Shown here: in pieces, positions 1-9,790 of the stretch
How the letters are laid out: each line of letters begins with the position of its first letter
How positions within the stretch are numbered: position 1 is the first letter of the stretch
Assembly (NCBI GenBank): GCA_002591725.1
Contig: NJAL01000003.1
Coordinates: 248,001-312,000, forward strand
Reading direction: 5' to 3'
Length of the DNA: 64,000 nt
Origin: Candidatus Didemnitutus mandela
Lineage (GTDB): Bacteria; Verrucomicrobiota; Verrucomicrobiia; Opitutales; Opitutaceae
Position numbers and translations under genes: made by a program
The notes under the pieces: model-generated
What the model was told of the DNA's origin: nothing
Database searches by the model: none
The model's input: the letters and a program-made list of their open reading frames with translations, nothing else

Positions 1-1
1 G

Positions 2-466
2 GCGAGTGTCGCCGAAATCGAGGCTCTTAATGTCTTTAGTGCGACGAAACTGGCGATGCGGCGCGCGCTCGAAGACATCTATCCGCCTGCTGTACTCGAG
101 CTGAAGGAGAAGCTGGGCTTTTTTGCAACGCTGGAAGATCGGGTGACGTTCCAGCCCGCGGTATCTTGCAAAATCCTCATCGACGGCTTGCCCTTGCGTT
201 TTTTCCCCTATCCTCATGAGGGTGTGGTCAAGGGCGATGCGCAGTCGCTTTGCATCGCGATGGCGTCGATTATCTCCAAGGTCACCCGGGACCGTTTAAT
301 GGATGAGCTGGACAAAGTGCATCCGCTTTACGGCTTTTCCAAACATAAGGGCTACGGCACCAAAAACCATCGGGAAGCGATACTTAAGTATGGTCGTTGC
401 CTTGCACACCGCGACAGTTTCCTGAAAAGGCTTTTCGCCAAACCGCGGAATTTGGAAGGTCAATAG
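2..466 (+). CDS. rnhB: Ribonuclease HII, 3' part (5' end outside window)
   Basis: RNase HII cleaves the RNA strand of RNA-DNA hybrids and removes misincorporated ribonucleotides. The frame is open from base 2, ahead of the listed ATG at 56, and reads SVAEIEALNVFSATKLAMRR, which fits the helix after the family's N-terminal catalytic DE motif; that motif lies off the left edge. Visible conserved parts are ILIDGLPL, GDAQSLCIAMASIISKVTRD with the later catalytic Asp, YGFSKHKGYGTKNH, and the terminal HRDSF. The product ends at the usual family C-terminus, so the visible 3' half looks intact. Downstream lie inverted repeats and a ruined porin. Identification is firm; only the start is unseen. Confidence 0.93.
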   Translation, partial: ASVAEIEALNVFSATKLAMRRALEDIYPPAVLELKEKLGFFATLEDRVTFQPAVSCKILIDGLPLRFFPYPHEGVVKGDAQSLCIAMASIISKVTRDRLMDELDKVHPLYGFSKHKGYGTKNHREAILKYGRCLAHRDSFLKRLFAKPRNLEGQ

Positions 467-525
467 AGATTTTTACCGCCGCCGAGGGGAAAACTTTTAC
501 TTCTAGCAATAAAGGAGGGCAGTGA

Positions 526-563
526 TTCACAGGGGTATATCTCCTGTGAAATAGCTCCCCTGT
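526..563 (+). terminator. Overlapping inverted repeats after rnhB, possible terminator
   Basis: TTCACAGG (526-533) pairs with CCTGTGAA (543-550). Alternatively ACAGGGG (529-535) pairs with CCCCTGT (557-563), which is followed by TTT and then a pyrimidine-rich tract ending in T7. The position, 60 bases after the rnhB stop, fits a transcription terminator. The two stems exclude each other, and the T-run next to the stem is short, so the call is tentative. Confidence 0.35.
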
Positions 564-639
564 TTTCACTTCTCCCCCTTTTTTTATTATATTTAAACCG
601 TATGCTATGGGTTTTAGGAAACTCTATCGAACCTTATTT

Positions 640-1704
640 CCAGATTCTTGAGTCCAAGGTTCAAAAGCGTTTTTCAGGAAAATACTGACTTAAAGCCACA
701 ACTCGGAACAAAAGACCGATACTGTGCTTTCGCCGGCTCCTCGCGTGCGGTCGGCAATAGGGCTCAACGACTTTTTTCAGGCGCAAGGCGAATTCGACTG
801 CGCTGCCAATATGCGCTAAAGTGGAGTGAAAGGTCGCTTCTTTTTCTGCCGCTGGCATTTACGTGGCGGGCGAATTTATGGGGGACCAAGACCTAGCCTT
901 AGTTTCCAGGGGAACACGGCCAGCGCCAACACCGGGTAAGCTCACCCAGGAAAACAAGATTTACATCAGCTTGGGAAAATACAATTTCATCAACCTTGTT
1001 TCGGCCAAATCAAGCAGGCCCTTGTTGCCATAGTAGCCTTACTATGGCACGAAGCTCATGACAGCCGATCGCTTGCTGAGAAAAGGTCGGATTGTGGACG
1101 ATCGCCAGATCGGCGTCACGACGTCAGGCGATCTCGCCGAAAAAGTTAGATATCTCGCTATCATTGGCGACGGCAGCGGCTTGAGCGTGGTGAGTAGAAA
1201 CGGTAACTCTAAGTTCTAAAAGACAGCGTTCATTATTTTCTCTCCGATTTCTACGAAAGTTGACAAACTCGTGTTTGGTGTGACTGCTCTTGTAGAGTGA
1301 GGGGTGCTGGTGTGTCTAAATCTGGCTTTGGTTTCATAGGCAATTTTTTCACGGGCAAACATCAGGCGCGGGGTGGTGACGTCTCCTACACGTACAGTCT
1401 GCTCTTCCTCGGCGCCGAGCTTGCTCAAGGCGCATTTTGAACTGATAAAGGCAGTTTCCCCACAACGGCTTCATTCGATGCTCCTAAGGCTGGCAAGCTA
1501 CGGCAGTTTATTGGCTATGTGGCTCAGAACAAATTGCAGACTCTGGCTGCGCCGGGATGCATTTGATCCGCACCGCGCACCATCGCGAAAAACCGAAAGA
1601 TCAAATCGTGGCTGTTCGATCTCAACTATTTTGTCAAAGGTGACGTGCCTAGCTCCACGACGGATGGCGGCCGACTGTTGACGCGGTTTCAGGTTGCGTT
1701 CTAA
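640..1704 (+). pseudogene. Degraded OprO/OprP-like outer-membrane porin
   Basis: Fragments in different plus-strand frames resemble a phosphate-selective-porin type beta barrel: a piece reading LNDFFQAQGEFDCAANMR (~745-820), a strand-like piece YISLGKYNFINLVSAKSSR (~960-1020) comparable to the family's GK...SSR..L region, and a clear C-terminus FDLNYFVKGDVPSSTTDGG then LLTRFQVAF with a terminal Phe just before TAA at 1702. A terminal Phe after alternating hydrophobic residues is the outer-membrane barrel signature. Stops and frameshifts interrupt every frame, so no functional protein can be made. The family assignment is by eye and moderate; that this is a destroyed barrel protein is the more secure part. 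Confidence 0.5.
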
Positions 1705-1720
1705 GTAATGGACAAGGACC

Positions 1721-2872
1721 ATGTCCGCCCGAAAACACACTTCGCTAGACAAAGTTCTTGGCCGGCTTGATCAGCTCGATACGGCAAATCTGCATAACCT
1801 CGTCCAGCGCCTTGCTCGTGAGCGTACGATGTTTGAGGCTGTTTTTAACACCCTGCAGGAAGGCGTGTTGGTCATCGATGTGAATGGCGTGATCGAATAC
1901 GCTAACGAGTCTGCTGCTGGTTTTACTGGTGCCACCGACATGACTGGTGCTACGTTGTGGCGTCTTGTTCCAGGTTTGCGTGCTTCGCTTGAGAACGGCG
2001 AATACCCTGGCACGGCTGTGATACGCGAGCTGGAGCTTTTTTATCCGCAGACGCGTACTGTCTGTCTTTACATGGTTCCGTTCCAAAGCGAGGGTGAGGG
2101 GCGGAAGCTTGCCGTAATTCTTACCGACATTACCTGCGAAAAGAAATCCACGGAGGAATTGATCGAAAACGAAAAAGTGTCGTCGATCCTTCTGCTTGCT
2201 GCTGGCGTCGCCCACGAGCTTGGGAACCCGCTGAACTCGCTAACGATTCACCTTCAGCTCATCGAACGAAAATTTCGGAAGCTAAAGAAATCAAAGGAAG
2301 CCCGTTCGCTTGGAGACTCGATCAAAATTTGCCAGGACGAAGTAACGCGACTCGACGGCATCATCCGTAACTTTATCGAGGCGATCCATCCGCGCCCACC
2401 TGATCTTTCTGATCTCGATTTGAGCGAGCTCGTGCGCGAGATCGTGCAATTTCAGGCTCAGGAGCTCGACGATCGCGGTCTGCACGTCGATGTCGATTTT
2501 TCGCGCAGTGTGCCGCTCATCAGTGCCGACCGGAATCAACAAAAACAGGTGTTTTTTAATTTGATCAAAAACGCTATGGAAGCGATGAATCCTGGCGGGC
2601 GTTTGAGCATTCGGGTACGTTCGGACGACGACTCGGTTTATATGGCGATCGCTGACACGGGGGTGGGCATCAAAACCGATGATCTGGCTAAATTATTTTC
2701 GCCCTACCACACGACTAAGCCTAGCGGACACGGGCTCGGGCTGATGATCGTGCAGCGGATCATGCGCGATCACGGCGGGCACGTTGGTGTCGAGAGCAAA
2801 GAAGGTGTTGGAACCGTTGTTACGCTGCAGTTTCCACAGAAAAATCGCCGCGCTCGTATGATCACTGGCTGA
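1721..2872 (+). CDS. Soluble PAS-domain sensor histidine kinase
   Basis: A 383-residue two-component kinase without membrane segments, so probably cytoplasmic. A PAS domain covers about residues 35-150 ([20 protein letters not shown]). HisKA covers about 160-225, with the phospho-acceptor His in [20 protein letters not shown]. HATPase_c follows, with N box [17 protein letters not shown]1 IADTGVGI, F box LFSPYHTTK and G2 [10 protein letters not shown], all intact. The ATG at 1721 follows AAGGACC, a short-spaced Shine-Dalgarno-like run. The architecture resembles NtrB/AtoS-type kinases. No response-regulator gene is adjacent; the next 2.3 kb is decayed, so the partner is elsewhere or lost. It is one of the few regulators here with every kinase box present. 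Confidence 0.92.
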   Translation: MSARKHTSLDKVLGRLDQLDTANLHNLVQRLARERTMFEAVFNTLQEGVLVIDVNGVIEYANESAAGFTGATDMTGATLWRLVPGLRASLENGEYPGTAVIRELELFYPQTRTVCLYMVPFQSEGEGRKLAVILTDITCEKKSTEELIENEKVSSILLLAAGVAHELGNPLNSLTIHLQLIERKFRKLKKSKEARSLGDSIKICQDEVTRLDGIIRNFIEAIHPRPPDLSDLDLSELVREIVQFQAQELDDRGLHVDVDFSRSVPLISADRNQQKQVFFNLIKNAMEAMNPGGRLSIRVRSDDDSVYMAIADTGVGIKTDDLAKLFSPYHTTKPSGHGLGLMIVQRIMRDHGGHVGVESKEGVGTVVTLQFPQKNRRARMITG

Positions 2873-3410
2873 TTTACTTGGCGTGTGGTGCGTTTGCTGG
2901 AGCAAAATGGACAAACTATGCGTTCATCGGTAATGAGCACAAACTGCCCGCCCTCGACGCACTAACTGGTAACCTTTGCCAGCATTGCGAAGTGATCGCA
3001 CTCTATCTCCATCTCCATTCGCTCGGACATCGAACCATTTTGGTAGATAAAAGATTGCCGAATGCCAGACGAGCGTTGCCGAGGGTGACCGGGCATTGGC
3101 GTCGGAATCGCTATTTACGTGGCCGTCTTGGAATTCAAAATTTTTGGTGAAGACCGACTGCATTACCAGCGATTTGCGCGAGATGCTACGACGTGCCGGG
3201 GGACGTGGAAGGGTCTGGGGAGTCGGAGGCCGGTTGCTTAAGCCAGCTAGGCTAGCAAAGAACCCAGAGGCCTAGAAGGAAAAGCGAGGCGAAACCAAAT
3301 AGCATGGTGCTAAGAAATAAAATAGTCAAAATCAGCTTTCCACTTGCGGCAATCTTTATTTTATTTTGATGGTGTTGTTTTCTCTTGGCCGGTCCATCGA
3401 ACGTTGTGCT
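2873..3410. other. Non-coding or decayed stretch after the kinase gene
   Basis: No intact gene. On the minus strand two short protein-like pieces can be read: a hydrophobic helix-like FGFASLFLLGLWVLC ending in a stop (~3255-3300), and a piece reading QFVLITDERIVCPFCSSKR (~2900-2955) with a CxxC pair. They are in different frames with stops between them, so they are at most remnants of unrecognised minus-strand genes. Confidence 0.4.
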
Positions 3411-3874
3411 TAATTGGATAGTGCAAGTTTCGTGGCGCTTGGCTTCCGCGATCCACTTGCTGTAGCTGCATTGTTGGCTCGGTGGAAAATTTTTTCAAGT
3501 AGTGCTCGACTTGGTCTAGCTGGACCGACGCACAGGCACCTCGGAATTGTTCAGTTTGCGCGCTGTGCGGATATAGCGGAACAACGTGGTGCCAAGCGAA
3601 ATGCCGCGCAGGGCATGAATGTAGCCCATGAGCACTGCCGCTTCGTCGACTTTCCCGATTTCCTTATTGGGGATTTCCCCAAACCGCGATGCCAGAAACC
3701 AAAACGGATGTGCTCCTTGAAAGCCGTAAAATTTAAAAGCGGTTTGTTACGATAAGAGAAAAATGGTTGCTCCACTTGAGCGCTTTCTTCGTTTTCGGCG
3801 GCACCTGGTAAATCAATTTCTAGAGGTTTTTCAGGATAGGCTGGGCGAAAGAAGCGCGTCTGGAAAGTAGTCAT
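3411..3874 (-). pseudogene. Frameshifted remnant of an unrecognised gene
   Basis: The minus strand opens with MTTFQTRFFRPAYPEKPLEI and continues to FFS at about 3760. The most protein-like continuation is then in a second frame, KFYGFQGAHPFWFLASRFG and then GKVDEAAVLMGYIHALRGIS, up to about 3530. The first frame instead reads YRNKPLLNFTAFKEHIRF, which resembles DUF1801/YdeI-like proteins. The reading frame therefore cannot be settled by eye. A further piece YSKWIAEAKRHET (~3430-3470) also resembles the YdeI family. No function is assigned; a frameshifted, non-functional gene is the likely status. Confidence 0.4.
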
Positions 3875-5170
3875 CGGTACGGGAATCTGTGGCGGCGGCT
3901 ATTTTTGGAGCTTCGAAAAGCCTGGGTGCGGTGCGAGGGGAAGGCCCGGACCGCAACTGGCCGACGAAAGGTGCAACTGAATGAAATTTTACTTAATTTC
4001 CACTTGCTTCTCAGAAGGTTGAAGCGTGAAAGAATCTAAAAATGGGGATTCTCGTATGTGCGTTTTTAAATTATTCCACGTTTGATTAGCTCGAAGTGCG
4101 AGGCGTTAACATGATGCCGCCTGCTTCCGCCTTTGGTCATGGGGCCACGAATTTTGTGGCACGATCGCAGATGTCGTGCTGCACTGTTCGCGCCCCTGGA
4201 GCAGCAGGGGCGTGGTGATAAGAAATTCTCTGGTGCCCTGGAGGCGGTGCGTGTGTTGTGGACACGGCGACGGCGATACTCATTGCTGCGCGTAACGGCA
4301 GGTTTTCGGAATGCACCGCCTGGGCGCTTTTGCGGAGTTCGTAAATGTGCTCGCGCGCTGTTTGATTCTGTGGCTAGAAGGTGTTCTGGCGGAATCAACT
4401 ACGCTGACCGAATCGACGACCAGTAAACTGCACGTGGTGAATCTGATGAGAAACCTGCCGGAGTAGATTGTGCTAGTCATTGGCGCGGGCCCGATATATC
4501 CCCTCCCCAGCAAGCCCTACAAGCCCGTATGAGGAGTGTGTGTGACCAATCCGTGCGAGGAGGATATTCCCTCTGTTGCAGAAAGAGACGGCGTGCTTAG
4601 GGGGGCGTAATCCTTTACAGCCGATACGGTTAGGTAGTGGTTCCCTCCAAGAGAATTCTCGCTCGATACGTAGCGCCTTCTGCGTGGATTTGGTTTGCAC
4701 AAAAGTACCGTTTATTTTGAAATCTACGATATCGTCTTGTACAAGAAGTAATTGTTTGGTGCCTATGCGGCGAAGATCGAGGAATTGCGTCAGACGTTCG
4801 AACTGATGGCGGCCGGCGTGCTTGGAAAAGAGTTAACGGGCTGAAGTCGAGCTAGCGCGGCTGGCGGCGAATCTACTCATTCAAGGATATTCGTCGAATT
4901 ATCCACTTTGAGTCCGATTATCAGCGGTGGAAACTGGTAGATCCCAAACGATTGTTTCGGTTACTCGGTGGACTTTTTCGGCTTTGAACAGGTAATTTTC
5001 GGGAGCGACTAAGCTACCGAATATCGATTATCTGCGATGGGTGCAACGGTTGACGAGGCGTTTGCTAACACTTTGTAAAATAAAGTAGTAAAAAGCATAC
5101 TATTAGTAACGTAACACCAAGACTTTTTGTCGATTTTTTTATCGATGGCTCGCCGACAAGGTGTTCCAGA
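3875..5170. other. Gene-poor stretch with unplaced protein-like remnants
   Basis: No intact gene. Plus-strand remnants include VLVIGAGP (4470-4493), which looks like the start of an FAD/NAD-binding fold, AKIEELRQTFELMAAGVLGK (~4765-4830), and a piece reading SFKDIRRIIHFESDYQRWKL followed by VDPKRLFRLLGG (~4877-4972). They lie in different frames with stops between. They could belong to one former gene upstream of zwf, but I cannot name it. A stretch just before zwf is AT-rich and could hold its promoter. Confidence 0.35.
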
Positions 5171-5230
5171 GTGTGTGTCACAGGAAATAAAATTCCTTGC
5201 TGCCGTATTCGGTCGAGTAACACTGAGTTA

Positions 5231-6772
5231 ATGGCTGAATCTGAACGTCATCCGTTCCTGCACGGGTTGAGCAAACACCGCGGTGCTCTGCCAACGGTCA
5301 TGGTGACTTTCGGTGCGTCGGGCGACCTTACGGCCCGGAAGTTGATCCCTGCGATCTACAACCTTGCGGTTGATGGGTTGCTGCCCACAGATTTTAATCT
5401 AATAGGCTACAGCCGCAAGCCCCTGCAGGACGAGGAATTCAAAAAAAAGGCGGTTGATGCCATAAAAAAGTTTTCTCGCCGCAAGCTAAGCAAGGAAGTC
5501 TGGTCCCGTCTCGTGCCGCGCACTACCTACTTGCGCGGTGATTACACTGATAAGAAGGCTTTCGACCACCTCGCGAATACTATCAATGATATTGAAAAGA
5601 AAAACGGTCAGGAGATGCAAGCGCTGTTTTATATTTCGACTCCGCCGAACGTATTTGTACCGATCATTCGAAACCTCGGCGCGAGCTGTCTTGCGTCGAG
5701 ACATCCGCGCGGTCTCTTTCAGTCGAAAGTTATCATCGAAAAACCCTTCGGCAAGGACCTCGCCAGCGCGCAGGCGTTAAACAAGGAGCTGACTTGCGTT
5801 TTCGACGAGCCGCAGGTTTTTCGCATTGACCACTATCTCGGTAAAGAAACCGTGCAGGACTTGCTCGTACAGCGTTTTTCTAACTCGATTTTTGAACCGA
5901 TCTGGAATCGCAACTTCATCGATCATGTGCAGATCACCGTAGCCGAACAGGTTGGCGTAGAATCACGGGCTGGTTACTACGAGCAGAGCGGCGCGTTGCG
6001 CGACATGATCCAAAATCACACGATGCAGCTCCTTGCACTGACCGCAATGGAGGCGCCCGTTTCGCTTGATGCTGAATCGGTACGCAACGAAAAAGTGAAA
6101 GTTTTTAACGCTATCCAGCCGCTGCAGCTTGCTGGAGAAAATCCAGACTTTGCCCGCGCCCAGTATGGCGAGGGCCTCGTCGGCGGGAAACTGACGAAGG
6201 GCTACCTTTCCGAGGAGGACGTCGCTCCGGAATCCTCGACCGAAACCTATGCCGCACTTCGTCTCAGCATCAATAATTGGCGCTGGCAGGGCGTTCCGTT
6301 TTATCTCCGTTCCGGAAAACACATGGCGTGGCGTGTGAGTGAAATCGCGATTCGTTTCAAACAGCCGCCTGGCAGGCTTTTTGCGGAAGCCGAGCGTTTC
6401 CAGATTGCACCCAACACGCTCACATTCCAGATTCAGCCCGACGAGGGCTTGAGTCTGATCCTAAACGCCAAGGTGCCCGGTCTCGAGACGCGCACTCAGC
6501 CGGTGAAGATGAACTTCAAATACGCGACGACCTTCGGCTCAAACACACCGGAAGCTTACGAGCGCCTCGTGCTCGATGCGATGATTGGTGACAGCACGCT
6601 CTTCATCCGCGACGACGAAACGGAGCGTTCCTGGCAACTTTGCACGCCGCTTCTCGAATTCTGGGCGCAGCAAGGTCGTTCCGGCCTTGATACCTATGCT
6701 TCGGGTTCGTGGGGACCCAAATCCGCTGACCTACTGCTGGCGGCCAACGGCCATATATGGCGCGAACCTTGA
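5231..6772 (+). CDS. zwf: Glucose-6-phosphate 1-dehydrogenase
   Basis: Oxidises glucose 6-phosphate to 6-phosphogluconolactone with NADP+ in the cytosol, the entry step of the oxidative pentose phosphate pathway. The N-terminal dinucleotide-binding motif is TFGASGDLTARKLIPA; the catalytic site motif is FRIDHYLGKE, and HTMQLLALTAMEAP is the conserved substrate-site stretch. I take the ATG at 5231 (MAESERHPF) as the start rather than the upstream GTG at 5171, because the extra 20 residues look like untranslated leader. The resulting 513 residues match the usual length. It is 9 bases upstream of an OpcA-like gene, a conserved pairing, so the two are probably co-transcribed. Confidence 0.96.
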   Translation: MAESERHPFLHGLSKHRGALPTVMVTFGASGDLTARKLIPAIYNLAVDGLLPTDFNLIGYSRKPLQDEEFKKKAVDAIKKFSRRKLSKEVWSRLVPRTTYLRGDYTDKKAFDHLANTINDIEKKNGQEMQALFYISTPPNVFVPIIRNLGASCLASRHPRGLFQSKVIIEKPFGKDLASAQALNKELTCVFDEPQVFRIDHYLGKETVQDLLVQRFSNSIFEPIWNRNFIDHVQITVAEQVGVESRAGYYEQSGALRDMIQNHTMQLLALTAMEAPVSLDAESVRNEKVKVFNAIQPLQLAGENPDFARAQYGEGLVGGKLTKGYLSEEDVAPESSTETYAALRLSINNWRWQGVPFYLRSGKHMAWRVSEIAIRFKQPPGRLFAEAERFQIAPNTLTFQIQPDEGLSLILNAKVPGLETRTQPVKMNFKYATTFGSNTPEAYERLVLDAMIGDSTLFIRDDETERSWQLCTPLLEFWAQQGRSGLDTYASGSWGPKSADLLLAANGHIWREP

Positions 6773-6781
6773 TTTTTCTCC

Positions 6782-7747
6782 GTGCTTAAGATCTTCGATA
6801 CTTTGCCTGGGCAGGAGGTGCCGGTGGACGATATCGCCGCTGGGTTTGGCAAGTTGTGGGAAGAGTCGCCAGCAAAGGGTAGCCGCGCGGTCCAGCTCAA
6901 TCTCGTGTTGCATTTTGGCCGTGAATCGACGGTCGAGGATGCGCTCGTACAGTTCCGTAATACCTTGAACTTTGCGCACCGTTATCCCTGCCGAGTGGTC
7001 GTACTCTGTCCTGATTTTTACGAGGATGCTCCGCCTAAGATTCGCGCGAAAATTTACGGGGAATGTTTTCTGGGAAAATCAAAGAGTGACATGCGGTGCG
7101 TCGAGTTTGTACTGCTCCACTACACCGTCTCGGTTCGTCAATATCTGGAGAGTCAGGTGTCGGTCTGCCTATCCACAGACCTACCGCTCTATTACTGGGC
7201 GCATCGGTTCTCGGCTGTAGCCCGACTGGTCGAATATAATTATCTGCTCACGCGGTCGTGCCGGGTGATTTTTGACAGCGCGGTTGTGCCGAACGATGCG
7301 TTTTCTCACCCGTGGCCGAACCGATCGGTGGTCCGCGATCTCGCTTACACCCGCACGTTGCCGCTGCGGCAGAACCTCGGCCAATTCTTCAGTCGCTATC
7401 GTCCCGAGTGGATTTGTGATGGCCTGAGGGGCGCGGTGCTGCGGCATCGCAAGACTTTTTCGGCCGAAGCCGGCTGTTTGCTCATCTGGCTCAAAAAAGG
7501 TTTCTCACGCATTGGGGCGGATGTGACGTACCTGCAGTTCACCACCGAACAGTCGGATTGTAAGGGCTGTCTCGAATTGGATTTTACCTACGCGAAGAAG
7601 AGTCGGAAATTTTTCTACTGGCAGGCGAACTTGAAGAAAAACGAGGCGCAGCTCCTCGGAAATTTCGGCAGTGGCTGCACGACGCTGGCGACAGACGCCC
7701 GACTCCTTGCTCCCGAGGTGTCGTTGGGTGAGGCGATGTTCTACTGA
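6782..7747 (+). CDS. OpcA-like glucose-6-phosphate dehydrogenase assembly protein
   Basis: In cyanobacteria OpcA is an allosteric or assembly factor for glucose-6-phosphate dehydrogenase, and homologs lie next to zwf in several phyla. This 321-residue protein starts at GTG 6782, directly after zwf, and has family-like stretches: LNLVLHFGRESTVEDALVQF, HRYPCRVVVLC, STDLPLYYWAHR and NRSVVRDLAYTR. There is no signal peptide or membrane segment. Identification rests on this sequence style together with the zwf neighbourhood. That it activates the neighbouring Zwf is inferred, not shown by the sequence. It ends 30 bases before the convergent tyrS. Confidence 0.8.
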   Translation: MLKIFDTLPGQEVPVDDIAAGFGKLWEESPAKGSRAVQLNLVLHFGRESTVEDALVQFRNTLNFAHRYPCRVVVLCPDFYEDAPPKIRAKIYGECFLGKSKSDMRCVEFVLLHYTVSVRQYLESQVSVCLSTDLPLYYWAHRFSAVARLVEYNYLLTRSCRVIFDSAVVPNDAFSHPWPNRSVVRDLAYTRTLPLRQNLGQFFSRYRPEWICDGLRGAVLRHRKTFSAEAGCLLIWLKKGFSRIGADVTYLQFTTEQSDCKGCLELDFTYAKKSRKFFYWQANLKKNEAQLLGNFGSGCTTLATDARLLAPEVSLGEAMFY

Positions 7748-7777
7748 TGTCGTGTCAGCTTCGCCAGCGGGCTGAGG

Positions 7778-9058
7778 TCAGACGACGCTTAGCACAACGT
7801 AACATCGTTTTCCTTTGCGGAACAAGAGATATTTCCCGAAAAGCAAGTCGGAGGTCGTGACGGCGTGCGCGTGGTTGACGCGGTTATTATTCAAATAGAT
7901 GCCGCCAGCTTCAAGTAATTTGCGGGCTGCGCTCTTCGATTGCTCCAAGCCGGCTTGCACTACGAGTTCGGCGATTGGTGTGCCAGTACCGTCCAGTTTG
8001 GTTTTTTTGGTCGGCTGGGTCGGCACTCCGGCGATCACGTCGTTGAACACCGCTTCGGTGACGCCGTCGAGCGAGCCGCCGAAGAGAATCTCGCTGGCCT
8101 TGAGCGCGCCGGCGAGGGCATCGGTTCCGTGTACTAACGTGGTTATCTCTCGGGCAAGGACTTTTTGTGCGACACGGGCGCTGGGGTTGGCGGCGAGTTC
8201 CGTTTCGATGGCGGCGATTTCCTCCCGCGAGAGAAAAGTAAGCGTTTTGAGCAGCTTGATGACGTTGGCGTCGTTGGCATTGACAAAAAATTGGTAGAAG
8301 CGATACGGGCTTGTTTTTTTCGGATCCAGCCAAACGGTACCCGTGGCGGTTTTTCCGTATTTGGAGCCATCGGCTTTGGTTAGGAGCGGGAAAACAAGAC
8401 CCCAGACGGTGGCGGCGAGTTTTTTGCGGGTGAGCTCGGCGCCGATGGTGATGTTGCCCCACTGGTCAGTGGCGCCTACCTGAAGTTCGCACCCGAAGGT
8501 TTCCCTCAAGTGGTAGAAGTCGTAACCCTGCAGCAGCATGTAGCTGAACTCCGTGAAGCTGATCCCGGTGTTGCGATCCTCCATGCGCGAGCGGACTGAG
8601 TCCTTTGCGACCATGGAGTTGACTGTGATAAATTTTCCAAAGTCCCGAAGAAAATCGAGGAATGAAAGCGATATTGTCCAGTCAGCGTTATTGACCAGGC
8701 GGGCGGGGTTTGGGACCGTGTCGAAATCGAGGAAACGGGTGAGCTGAGTGCGAATAGCTGCGATGTTGTGGGCGACCTGTTCGGGGGTCTGGAGGTTGCG
8801 CTCATCGGACTTACCCGAGGGATCCCCGACCATGCCGGTGGCGCCACCGGCTAGCACGATGGGATGATGGCCTGCAGATTGAAAGCGGCGGAGCGCGAAT
8901 AGTGGCACTAGATTTCCCACATGGAGCGAATTAGCCGTTGGGTCGAACCCGCAATAAAGCGTGGTTGGGCCGCTAGCGAGGCGCTGGGCGAGCGCGTCGT
9001 GGTCGGTGCTATCGGCACAGAGGCCACGCCATTCAAGTTCGACAAGGATATTGCTCAT
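7778..9058 (-). CDS. tyrS: Tyrosyl-tRNA synthetase
   Basis: Charges tRNA-Tyr with tyrosine. It is a class I synthetase of 426 residues: the HIGH-like motif is in YCGFDPTANSLHVGNLVPL, the tyrosine pocket in YMLLQGYDFYHL and GATDQWGNI, and the KMSKS-equivalent loop is KADGSKYGKTATG. The C-terminal S4-like RNA-binding domain (about residues 355-420) is present, with SKSAARKLLEAGGIYLNNNR. The start ATG at 9058 gives MSNILVELEWRGL, the usual N-terminus. Frame and length are normal, so the gene is intact. It is transcribed convergently with zwf-opcA and divergently from the peroxiredoxin gene. Confidence 0.97.
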   Translation of the reverse strand: MSNILVELEWRGLCADSTDHDALAQRLASGPTTLYCGFDPTANSLHVGNLVPLFALRRFQSAGHHPIVLAGGATGMVGDPSGKSDERNLQTPEQVAHNIAAIRTQLTRFLDFDTVPNPARLVNNADWTISLSFLDFLRDFGKFITVNSMVAKDSVRSRMEDRNTGISFTEFSYMLLQGYDFYHLRETFGCELQVGATDQWGNITIGAELTRKKLAATVWGLVFPLLTKADGSKYGKTATGTVWLDPKKTSPYRFYQFFVNANDANVIKLLKTLTFLSREEIAAIETELAANPSARVAQKVLAREITTLVHGTDALAGALKASEILFGGSLDGVTEAVFNDVIAGVPTQPTKKTKLDGTGTPIAELVVQAGLEQSKSAARKLLEAGGIYLNNNRVNHAHAVTTSDLLFGKYLLFRKGKRCYVVLSVV

Positions 9059-9258
9059 GAAAGTGAGTAAACTTTACGGGGTTATCCGGCTGGTTTGCAA
9101 GCGCGGTGGAGAACTTAACTAATGGCCGGGCAATAATTTTTAGTGAGGATTCTCATATCGCCGAAAATGGGTTGCTCCAGGCGGAAAACTGAATCTATTT
9201 TTTCTGCTACACATAAAAAACCCCCTCCGGGAAGAAAACACCTTCAAATATTCACATC
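9059..9258. promoter_or_regulatory. Divergent intergenic region between tyrS and the peroxiredoxin gene
   Basis: This 200-base spacer separates two divergently transcribed intact genes, so it should carry promoters for both. It is AT-richer than the flanks and includes a T-rich stretch (CTATTTTTTCTG) and an A-rich ATAAAAAA run. I see no convincing -35/-10 pair, T-box or known operator. Confidence 0.3.
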
Positions 9259-9729
9259 ATGGCACTCGTTGTTGGAACAAAGGCCCCTGACTTTACGCTA
9301 AAATCGGCAACCTCGAATGGTCTCAAGGATGTCAAGCTGAGCGACCACTTCGGCAAGCAGCCGGTCGTTCTCCTTTTCTTCCCGCTGGCCTACACTGGTG
9401 TTTGTACGGCGGAGATGTGCGACGTCTCAAACGGACTGGGCGAATACGCCAATTTCGGGGCAGCGGTTTACGGCATAAGCGTGGACAGCCCTTTTGCCCA
9501 AGCGGCGTGGGCGAAGGAAAACAAAATCGCCGTGCCACTCCTTTCCGATTTGAACAAGACTACGACCAAAGTCTACGATGTGCTTTCCCCGAGCCTCGCT
9601 GGCATTGGCGACACGTCTGCCCGGGCGGCTTTAGTGATCAACAGAGACGGAGTCATCGTTTATTCCGAGCAGACGCCGACCCCTAAAGACCTGCCTAGCT
9701 TCGACAAAATCAAAGCAGCCCTCGCTTAA
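9259..9729 (+). CDS. Peroxiredoxin (AhpC/TSA family, AhpE-like)
   Basis: A thiol peroxidase that reduces hydroperoxides in the cytosol. The 156-residue protein has the family motif FFPLAYTGVCTAEMC, in which the Cys after TGV is the peroxidatic residue; the PxxxT/SxxC pattern is intact. The second Cys in the same motif (AEMC) could be a structural or resolving residue. Short length, the KAPDFTLKS N-terminus and the C-terminal DLPSFDKIKAAL resemble AhpE or BCP-type one-Cys peroxiredoxins. There is no signal peptide. It lies 61 bases upstream of the acnA start and could share a transcript; protecting the oxygen-sensitive iron-sulphur cluster of aconitase is an attractive but unproven link. Confidence 0.92.
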   Translation: MALVVGTKAPDFTLKSATSNGLKDVKLSDHFGKQPVVLLFFPLAYTGVCTAEMCDVSNGLGEYANFGAAVYGISVDSPFAQAAWAKENKIAVPLLSDLNKTTTKVYDVLSPSLAGIGDTSARAALVINRDGVIVYSEQTPTPKDLPSFDKIKAALA

Positions 9730-9790
9730 AAATTTACGGCGCGTTCCAGCAACGAATACGCTGTCTTCTTTTTAGCCTTTGAGTCACCCG

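Noticed and set aside
4470-4493. VLVIGAGP as a flavoprotein or Rossmann-fold gene
   Set aside because: The motif is only eight residues long and no following dinucleotide-fold sequence is readable in any frame.
7911-8462. Minus-strand 183-residue ORF inside tyrS
   Set aside because: It is an alternative frame of the intact tyrS gene with Arg/Gln-rich, non-protein-like content.
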